Shown here: in pieces, positions 58,785 to 64,000 of the stretch
How positions within the stretch are numbered: the stretch's first letter is position 1
Layout: each line of letters begins with the position of its first letter
Source of the DNA: Paenibacillus_AP thailandensis
GTDB taxonomy: Bacteria > Bacillota > Bacilli > Paenibacillales > Paenibacillaceae
Length of the DNA stretch: 64,000 nucleotides
Direction of reading: 5' to 3'
Assembly (NCBI RefSeq): GCF_042685365.1
Contig: NZ_JBHUMY010000016.1
Location: 186,001-250,000, forward strand
Notes under the pieces: generated by a model
Told to the model about the DNA's origin: nothing
Database searches by the model: none
What the model saw: the letters and a program-made list of their open reading frames with translations, nothing else
Made by a program: the position numbers and the translations under genes

Positions 58785-58801
58785 TGTCAGATGAACTGAC
58801 A
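58785..58801. promoter_or_regulatory. operator-like dyad TGTCA-N7-TGACA before the ABC operon
   Basis: TGTCAGATGAACTGACA, with six-base arms TGTCAG/CTGACA around ATGAA. It lies 30 bases before the ATPase start codon. The same TGTCA-N7-TGACA occurs before the ggt-like gene. Confidence 0.6.
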
Positions 58802-58958
58802 CAAGTAATACTCCTCAATCCAGATTGCGATATAAAAAGAAAAACAAATCATAATCGAACAATACATAAATCCTTATCGATTATTCGCGCCAATCCGCCG
58901 TTTCTTTAAGCCGAGTATATCGGTCCTCGTTATGGTACGTCAACGAATATATGTTAGT

Positions 58959-59064
58959 TTATGTTACATATGCACAACCAAGACCGGCCTAATTTAGCAT
59001 TTTTCATAAAGAAGCTCGTTTAGATCGGCTTTCCCATGTTAAATTGCGTTAAGTTATGTTACAT
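58959..59064. repeat. TTATGTTACAT direct repeat pair
   Basis: The 11-base word TTATGTTACAT occurs at 58959 and 59054, each preceded by AGT-type bases. A related GTTATGTT lies at 60842. They may be regulator half sites. Confidence 0.45.
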
Positions 59065-59077
59065 TCGCGAACCGATT

Positions 59078-60664
59078 TTACCAGCCGATAGCCGCTCCGT
59101 CGCATCTCGGGTCGGTTCCCCCGCTCAGAAAGCCTTGTCCGTCGACGGCAATCGCGTGCGCGTGTCCGACAATCCCGTCAAAGGCGCCGACGCGGCGCAC
59201 AAGATGGCCGGCTTGGGCGAGCTTTGCCGCCGCCTCTTCGCCGATACGGCTCTCCAGCTTCAGCTCCATCGTCGGAGCCCCCCAAGTCCGTCCCCATACA
59301 AAACGCGGCTCGTCGATCGCTTGCTGCGGATCCATGCCGTAATCGATCATCCGCGTTAGGATCGCGGCCTGCGTCTGCGGCTGCCCCTCTCCCCCTTGCG
59401 TTCCGTACAAATAGGCGGGACGCCCCTCGCGCAGCGCCATCGCCGGCATTAGCGTATGGAACGTTCGCTTGCGGGGCATAAGGCGGTTGACATGATTCGG
59501 GTCCAGCGAAAAAAACGATCCGCGGTTCTGGAGCAGCACGCCGGTCGCGCCGGCGGCCACGCCCGAACCGAATTCGAAATAAAGGCTTTGGATGAAAGAG
59601 ACGGCGTTGCCGTCCTTGTCGACAACCGCCGCGTACGCCGTGTCGCTGCCGACGGAAGGACTGGACATATCGAGCGCGGCGCCCATATCGATCGTCTGCG
59701 CAAGCTCCGCCGCGTATTCCCGGCTTAACAGCTTATCGAGCGGGATATGGGCGAACGCCGGATCGGTCAAATACGCGTTGCGGTCGCGAAAGCTGAGCTT
59801 AAGCGCTTCGATCAGCAAATGATAATACTCGTACGAGCCGTGCGGAATGCGGCCGAGGTCGAACCGGTCCAATATTTGAAGCGCCATAATGCCCGCGAAG
59901 CCTTGCGAATTGGGCGGCATCTGGTAAATGTCGTGGCCGCGGTACTCCCCCTTGACCGGCTCCACCCAGTCTCCGCGGTGGTCGGCGAAGTCGTCCATGC
60001 ACAACAGACCGCCTCTTTCGCCCAAATACCGCGTAATCTCCCGTGCCGCTTCGCCTTTATAAAAATAGTCCCGGCCGCCTTTCGCAATGCCCCGAAGCGT
60101 GGCGGCGAGCATCGTCTGCTTGAACTTCCCGCCGGGCTTCACCGGAGCTCCGCCGGGGACGTAGATGGACGCCGCCGTCGGGTCCCGCTCCAGCATCGAT
60201 TGATATTGAACCGTATTCCGGTATTGGTCCGGCGACATCGGATATCCCCGTTCCGCGTAGCCGATGGCGGGCTCCAGCACCTCCGCGAGTTCCAGCTTGC
60301 CGTATTCGCCGTGCAGGGCAAGCCAGCCGTCCGCCATGCCGGGCACGGTAACGGCGCTGCGCGCGCCGCGCACCGGAATGGCTCCTTCTTCGGCAAAGGC
60401 TTCCATCGTCGCCTTATATCCCGATCTTCCGCTTGCGTTGTAGCCTCTTACCCGTCCTTCCCCGCTCTTGCAGGACAGCCAGAACGAATCTCCCCCCACG
60501 CCGGTCATATGCGGGTAGACGACCGCCAAGCATGCGCTCACGGCTACGGCGGCATCGTAAGCGTTGCCTCCTCTTTCCAGCATCCGCGCGCCCGCCGCCG
60601 AAGCCAGGTAATGCGGGCTAACGACCATCGCTTCGGTTCCGATTACAGATTTGCCCATTTTCAC
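59078..60664 (-). CDS. gamma-glutamyltransferase family protein (cytosolic)
   Basis: Ntn-hydrolase of 528 residues. The autoprocessing and catalytic Thr is in GSDTAYAAVVDKDGNAVSFIQS, and the substrate pocket shows GTQGGEGQPQTQ. There is no signal peptide, so it acts in the cytosol, unlike secreted GGTs; such copies often cleave gamma-glutamyl amides or act as acylases in catabolism. The start is either the GTG at 60664 or the ATG six bases later, both after GGGGAGCG. It lies upstream of the ABC operon in the same direction and shares an operator-like dyad with it. Confidence 0.92.
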   Translation of the reverse strand: MKMGKSVIGTEAMVVSPHYLASAAGARMLERGGNAYDAAVAVSACLAVVYPHMTGVGGDSFWLSCKSGEGRVRGYNASGRSGYKATMEAFAEEGAIPVRGARSAVTVPGMADGWLALHGEYGKLELAEVLEPAIGYAERGYPMSPDQYRNTVQYQSMLERDPTAASIYVPGGAPVKPGGKFKQTMLAATLRGIAKGGRDYFYKGEAAREITRYLGERGGLLCMDDFADHRGDWVEPVKGEYRGHDIYQMPPNSQGFAGIMALQILDRFDLGRIPHGSYEYYHLLIEALKLSFRDRNAYLTDPAFAHIPLDKLLSREYAAELAQTIDMGAALDMSSPSVGSDTAYAAVVDKDGNAVSFIQSLYFEFGSGVAAGATGVLLQNRGSFFSLDPNHVNRLMPRKRTFHTLMPAMALREGRPAYLYGTQGGEGQPQTQAAILTRMIDYGMDPQQAIDEPRFVWGRTWGAPTMELKLESRIGEEAAAKLAQAGHLVRRVGAFDGIVGHAHAIAVDGQGFLSGGTDPRCDGAAIGW

Positions 60665-60725
60665 ACGCTCCCCGATGATGTTTTATCCATTTGAACAAGA
60701 CGGCGAAAGCCGCCGCTTATATCCA

Positions 60726-60742
60726 TGTCATAAAATATGACA
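60726..60742. promoter_or_regulatory. operator-like dyad TGTCA-N7-TGACA before ggt-like gene
   Basis: TGTCATAAAATATGACA; the arms extend to ATGTCATA/TATGACAT (60725-60743), perfect around AAA. It lies about 60 bases before the ggt-like start. Confidence 0.65.
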
Positions 60743-60797
60743 TACGTTTGTTTTAAAATAACACGACCTTCTGCAATCCGCAACTAAAAAATCGAAA

Positions 60798-60849
60798 AAC
60801 GTAACGAAAAACATTTTATATATTGAAAATCGTTATGTTTGGTCGTATA
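60798..60849. promoter_or_regulatory. inverted repeat AACGTAACGA-N32-TCGTTATGTT
   Basis: Arms match at 9 of 10 positions and flank an AT-rich core. The position between the divergent genes suits autoregulation by the Lrp-type protein. Confidence 0.4.
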
Positions 60850-61003
60850 TTAGCTACATAAGGAAACCAAACGATTCATTTAATATTCAAATCGCATGCG
60901 AAGCCTCTTACGGTGACTATGCGTCGGAGGGACCCGGATGAAGAACCGGCTTTTCATGCCCATAAAAATCGGGGGTAAAATGATCTAAAGGAGTGCCGAA
61001 ACG

Positions 61004-61486
61004 ATGAACCAGAAACCAAATGCCGAACCGCAAATTTTCGAAATCGACGATATCGACCGAAAAATCATTCAAGCGTTAAACAAAAACGGCAGAATATCTT
61101 ACACCGATCTTGCCAAAGACATCGGACTTTCCAGAGTCGCGGTTCAGGCCAGAATCAATGCCTTGATGGAGAACGGAGTCATCGAGCGGTTTACGGCCGT
61201 CATCAATCCGGAGAAAATCGGCATCAACGTGTCCGCTTTCTTTAATGTGGAAGTCGAGCCCAAGCATTTGCACGAGGTCGCCGACAAGCTGGCGGAAGAC
61301 CCGTTCGTGACGAGCCTGTACCATATGAGCGGCCCCAGCAAGCTGCATATGCACGGCTTGTTCAAAAGCAATCACGAAATGGAAGTTTTTTTGAAGGAAA
61401 AGCTGTATAAAATGCCAGGCGTTACGAGCGTGGACTGTCAGGTGCTGATTACCCGCTACAAGAGCCGGATGGGAATGAGGCTGTAG
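61004..61486 (+). CDS. Lrp/AsnC family transcriptional regulator
   Basis: Regulator of 160 residues. The HTH is ISYTDLAKDIGLSRVAVQARINALMENGVIERF, followed by the RAM effector domain (about 75-150; FFNVEVEPKHLHEVADKLAE, VTSLYHMSGPSKLHMHGLF). Such proteins sense amino acids or related small molecules. AAAGGAGTGCCG precedes the ATG. It is the first gene of a unit with two chromate-transporter-type genes and is divergent from the ggt-like gene, so it may link the transporters and the catabolic operon. Confidence 0.93.
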   Translation: MNQKPNAEPQIFEIDDIDRKIIQALNKNGRISYTDLAKDIGLSRVAVQARINALMENGVIERFTAVINPEKIGINVSAFFNVEVEPKHLHEVADKLAEDPFVTSLYHMSGPSKLHMHGLFKSNHEMEVFLKEKLYKMPGVTSVDCQVLITRYKSRMGMRL

Positions 61487-61489
61487 CTT

Positions 61490-62128
61490 ATGGAGGAACG
61501 ACAACAACGGGAAACGGCCAAATACCGGGACATCGGCTGGGCGATGGCCAAAACGGGCGTCATCGGCTACGGCGGGGGTCCTTCCGTCATCCCGCTTATC
61601 CGCTACGAAGCCGTTACTCATTACCGCTGGGTAGAGGACGAGGAGTTTGCCGAAATATTGGCGATCGCCAACGCTTTGCCGGGTCCGATCGCCACCAAGA
61701 TGGCCGCCTACCTCGGCTACCGCACGCGGGGTGCCGCGGGAGCTTGCTTCGCCGTCATCGCCCACATCCTTCCGTCCGCCGCCGCCATGATCGCGTTAAT
61801 GTCGATCGTGCAATGGCTTAGCTCGTCCGCAGTCGTGCAAGGCATGATCGCGGCCGTCGTGCCCGTAATCGCCGTCATGATCGGCGTGATGGCCTACGAG
61901 TTTGGCGAAAGAGCCGTGAAAGGTTTGGGAAAATGGCTTGGCATCGCCTTGTTCGCCGCCGCGTTCGGACTGCTGCAGCTTCTCGGCGTGCACGCCGCCG
62001 TCGTCATCGTCGCCTTTTTGGCATACGGGGCCGTTCACTTCAAGGTGGTCGACCGCCTGAAGGAGCGTAAAAACAGAAGACGCGCCGTCAGGCAGGAAGG
62101 CGGGGATTACAAAACATGGAATGGCTGA
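61490..62128 (+). CDS. ChrA-type transporter subunit 1 (short-chain CHR)
   Basis: Membrane protein of 212 residues with about six spans. Family motifs are IGYGGGPSVIPLIRYEAV and ILAIANALPGPIATKMAAYL. Short-chain CHR proteins work in pairs and export chromate in some bacteria; the natural substrate is often unknown. It starts three bases after the Lrp stop codon. The next gene overlaps its end by 13 bases, so all three genes are coupled. Confidence 0.9.
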   Translation: MEERQQRETAKYRDIGWAMAKTGVIGYGGGPSVIPLIRYEAVTHYRWVEDEEFAEILAIANALPGPIATKMAAYLGYRTRGAAGACFAVIAHILPSAAAMIALMSIVQWLSSSAVVQGMIAAVVPVIAVMIGVMAYEFGERAVKGLGKWLGIALFAAAFGLLQLLGVHAAVVIVAFLAYGAVHFKVVDRLKERKNRRRAVRQEGGDYKTWNG

Positions 62129-62655
62129 ATCTGCTGCTCGGATTTTTTCTGTCGAACGTGCTGGGCTACGGGGGCGGTCCCGCCTCCATTCCCCTTATGT
62201 ACCAAGAGATCGTAACCCATAACCGCTGGGCGACCGATTCCGAGTTTTCCAATATTATCGCGCTTGGCAACACGCTGCCCGGACCGATCGCGACGAAAGT
62301 CGCCGCCTTTGTCGGCTATGACGTGCTGGGAATCGCGGGAAGCGTCATCGCCCTGGCCGCCACCGTCGTGCCGTCGGCCGTCGCGCTTGTCCTGCTCGTC
62401 AAGCTGCTGCAAAAGCATCGAACGTCTCCCGTCGTCAAAGGGCTTACGCTGCTCGTTCAGCCCGTCATCGCGGTCATGATGGCGCTGCTGGTCTGGCAGC
62501 TCGGAGCCGAATCGGTCGGGTCGATCGGCATCTGGCAATCGCTTGGCATCGCCGCCGCCGCGTATTGGTTGATGGAAAGGCGCAAAATTCATCCCGCCAT
62601 CGTCATTTGCATCGCCTTCGTATACGGGGGAGCCGTTTTGTCTCATTTTATTTAA
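62116..62655 (+). CDS. ChrA-type transporter subunit 2 (short-chain CHR)
   Basis: Partner subunit of 179 residues with about five to six spans. It repeats the family motifs as LGYGGGPASIPLMYQEIV and IIALGNTLPGPIATKVAAFV. The two subunits usually insert in opposite orientation. It overlaps subunit 1 by 13 bases. A terminator lies about 55 bases downstream. Confidence 0.9.
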   Translation: MEWLNLLLGFFLSNVLGYGGGPASIPLMYQEIVTHNRWATDSEFSNIIALGNTLPGPIATKVAAFVGYDVLGIAGSVIALAATVVPSAVALVLLVKLLQKHRTSPVVKGLTLLVQPVIAVMMALLVWQLGAESVGSIGIWQSLGIAAAAYWLMERRKIHPAIVICIAFVYGGAVLSHFI

Positions 62656-62708
62656 GCGATTATGAACGATTTTTCATTTTATTCTCATAAAGCATTCCGA
62701 CCTTTGAA

Positions 62709-62752
62709 GGAAGGCGCTTTTCGCTCTAATACGGCAAAAAGCGCCTTTTTTC
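62709..62752 (+). terminator. terminator of lrp-chr operon
   Basis: AAGGCGCTTTT and AAAAAGCGCCTT form the stem with a 14-base loop, then TTTTTT. Confidence 0.9.
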
Positions 62753-62756
62753 CATA

Positions 62757-62765
62757 TGTTATACT
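62757..62765 (+). promoter_or_regulatory. extended -10 promoter of NlpC/P60 gene
   Basis: TGTTATACT (TG-N-TATACT), 51 bases before the start codon and directly after the preceding terminator. No clear -35. Confidence 0.5.
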
Positions 62766-62816
62766 TGGTTTAACGAAAAATTCGACTACATAAATGCGAA
62801 GGAGCAACTTGAGAAT

Positions 62817-63296
62817 ATGCGGAAAAACAAATTTCTGAAACATGTAGCAAAATTAAGCCTCTGTGCAGCAATTGGCTTTTCGGCATTCGCCTTCGGTTCG
62901 AATACGCAAGTCCATGCAGCAACCCCGGAATCGCTGAAGCTGGTCAGCACGGGACAAAATTATTTGGGAACCCCTTACTCATACGGAGCGCCGGCCGGCG
63001 TGACCTACGCCTTCGACTGCTCTTCGTTTACGCAATTTATATTCGGCATGTTTGACGTATCGCTGCCTCGTACGGCGAAATCCCAATCCTATTACGGAAC
63101 GAAGGTTCCGAAAGGCGAGCTCAGCACCGGAGATCTCGTATTTTTCCGGACGAGCGGCTCCACCATCAGCCACGTTGCGATCTACGCCGGGAACGACAAA
63201 ATTTTGCACAGCTCCAGCAGCAAAGGGGTTACGTTCTCCGACCTGGATTCTTCCTATTGGACCAAAACGTACGTAACGGCCCGCCGAGTGCTGTAG
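62817..63296 (+). CDS. secreted NlpC/P60 peptidoglycan endopeptidase
   Basis: Exported cysteine peptidase of 159 residues. A signal peptide with likely cleavage after QVHA (about residue 34) is followed directly by the NlpC/P60 domain. The catalytic Cys is in YAFDCSSFTQFIF, the His in TISHVAIYAGN and the third residue is His in ILHSSS. It cleaves D-Glu-diaminopimelate bonds in peptidoglycan. There is no binding domain such as LysM or SH3, a minimal form common in Paenibacillus. AAGGAGCAAC precedes the ATG. It stands alone, with its own promoter and terminator. Confidence 0.95.
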   Translation: MRKNKFLKHVAKLSLCAAIGFSAFAFGSNTQVHAATPESLKLVSTGQNYLGTPYSYGAPAGVTYAFDCSSFTQFIFGMFDVSLPRTAKSQSYYGTKVPKGELSTGDLVFFRTSGSTISHVAIYAGNDKILHSSSSKGVTFSDLDSSYWTKTYVTARRVL

Positions 63297-63312
63297 AACG
63301 GGACGAAAACGC

Positions 63313-63358
63313 AAATAGAGATGAAAGAGGACGCTCCCTCTTCCATCTCTATTTTTTT
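63313..63358 (+). terminator. terminator of NlpC/P60 gene
   Basis: AAATAGAGATG and CATCTCTATTT with inner GAGG/CCTC pairs, then a run of T. Confidence 0.9.
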
Positions 63359-63533
63359 GCCCGCGTTGCCCCGCTCCCGTTGCGCCGCCTATATCAATCT
63401 GTTATGCTGAAGATGTCTGGACAAACACAAATACCCTCTTTCAGCATAAAGAGGGTCGATGCAGCTGAACAAGTGCCACCTTGGTCAAGCAAGCGATTTG
63501 TGTCACAATCCATCTTCGGGAGGTGAGTCCGTA

Positions 63534-63686
63534 ATGGCCAAAGACGTATTGTGCGAAGTCAATTCGTGCGTTCATTGGGCCGGCGACAACCGCTGCGGCG
63601 CCGAGACGATTTACATCGTCAACCGCTCCTCGCAAGAGGCCGCCAATTCCGCCGAAACCGACTGCAAAACGTTTGAATCGAAATAA
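63534..63686 (+). CDS. DUF1540 cysteine-rich small protein
   Basis: Protein of 50 residues with the DUF1540 pattern: VLCEVNSCVHWAGDNRCGAE and a last Cys in ETDCKTF, four Cys that probably bind zinc. Family members are common in spore formers and often expressed late. The ATG at 63534 follows GGGAGGTGAG. A terminator follows; the upstream 237 bases hold only the previous gene's terminator. Confidence 0.9.
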   Translation: MAKDVLCEVNSCVHWAGDNRCGAETIYIVNRSSQEAANSAETDCKTFESK

Positions 63687-63708
63687 GTAAAAAGTTCTGT
63701 ACGGAAGG

Positions 63709-63741
63709 GAAGGAATCATGCACGATTCCTTCTTTTCTTTT
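63709..63741. terminator. terminator between DUF1540 and SGNH genes
   Basis: GAAGGAATC and GATTCCTTC are perfect 9-base arms around ATGCAC, with TTTTCTTTT on the plus-strand exit. Confidence 0.85.
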
Positions 63742-63788
63742 TATTTTACCAATAATGATAATTGTTATCAAGCATTTTTTGATGCTTT

Positions 63789-64000
63789 TTATCGAATGGC
63801 GCAAGGGCTTGCTTGAACCGCTTTCAGCCATTGGTTCGCGATCAGCTGGTGGCCGGCCGCCGTCGGATGCACGCCGTCGTAAAGCCAATACGAAGCGTCC
63901 GCGACGACGCAAGCTTCGTTCAGCTGCTGCTGCACCGGCACGAATACGGCGCCGAATTCAGCCGCAAGCCCGCGGACGACGCTCTGATACTTGGCAAGCT
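63789..64000 (-). CDS. SGNH/GDSL hydrolase, C-terminal part (cut by window edge)
   Basis: The last 70 codons of a minus-strand gene whose start lies beyond the window. The readable end contains DASYWLYDGVHPTAAGHQLI, where DGVHP is block V of SGNH esterases with the catalytic Asp and His, followed by ANQWLKAV and a stop at 63789. The catalytic Ser block would be outside. Such enzymes deacylate lipids, sugars or acyl esters; the substrate is unknown. Confidence 0.85.
   Translation of the reverse strand, partial: LAKYQSVVRGLAAEFGAVFVPVQQQLNEACVVADASYWLYDGVHPTAAGHQLIANQWLKAVQASPCAIR

Larger units (their letters stand above)
58756..59077. other. intergenic region ggt-like / ABC operon
   Basis: These 322 AT-rich bases hold the TGTCA-N7-TGACA dyad near the ABC gene and the word TTATGTTACAT twice (58959-58969 and 59054-59064). 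I could not identify a confident promoter and see no terminator after the ggt-like gene. Confidence 0.5.
60665..61003. other. divergent control region ggt-like / Lrp
   Basis: These 339 bases separate two divergent units. They hold the TGTCA-N7-TGACA dyad and an imperfect inverted repeat AACGTAACGA...TCGTTATGTT (60798-60849). The Lrp ribosome site AAAGGAG lies at the right end. No coding sequence seen. Confidence 0.6.

Overview
The window looks like a chromosomal segment of a GC-rich, spore-forming Bacillota of the Paenibacillus type. Most genes have strong AGGAGG-type ribosome sites, several use GTG or TTG starts, and U-tailed hairpin terminators follow many transcription units. The gene content is typical of that group: pfkA, the YtpB sesquarterpene synthase, a hemE-hemH pair, murI, ytxG-ytxH, a DUF1540 protein, an NlpC/P60 hydrolase, an LtaS-like enzyme and a YlbL-like protease. 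I see no rRNA, tRNA, CRISPR array, transposase or integrase.

Layout. 1-22150 is mostly housekeeping: pfkA, ytpB, three MFS exporters, a TTG-started cold-shock gene, pepF, a capA-GDPD-DUF92 operon, hemE-hemH, a doxX-hemerythrin pair beside a Crp/Fnr regulator, a glycosyltransferase/O-methyltransferase pair, and rlmL. 22150-24640 is an AT-rich insert bounded by two copies of the rlmL 3' end plus its terminator. It holds poorly known genes, a frameshifted HEAT gene and a family of short palindromes. 24640-31400 is accessory and partly AT-rich: a LysR/MetX-like hydrolase pair, marR-paiA with a clear operator, an azoreductase, and a DapA-family gene whose start codon seems lost. 31500-47250 holds an MFS exporter, a TetR/DUF3533 pair with two matching operators, an LtaS-like enzyme, YlbL-like, HesB-like, M14 peptidase, murI, ytxGH, yutE, a CuA protein and an orphan holin.

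47199-60664 is the most notable part. On the minus strand, a transporter ATPase and permease are followed by an FAD-linked oxidase, a CocE-type hydrolase, a RutB-like amidohydrolase, a cupin, an amidase, a creatininase-family hydrolase, a fumarylacetoacetate-hydrolase-family enzyme, a cytosine-deaminase-like amidohydrolase and a DeoR regulator, closed by one strong terminator. A gamma-glutamyltransferase-like gene lies upstream in the same direction. The ggt-like gene and the transporter share an upstream palindrome, TGTCA-N7-TGACA, so they probably belong to one regulon. The chemistry suggests uptake and stepwise hydrolysis of a nitrogen-rich amide, ureide or cyclic amide. The substrate cannot be read from the sequence, and no solute-binding protein is present. 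A divergent Lrp/AsnC gene with a ChrA-type transporter pair sits next to it.

All coordinates were read by eye. Gene starts were moved to the codon with the best ribosome site where family length or homology agreed. Family names come from recognised motifs, not from a search.
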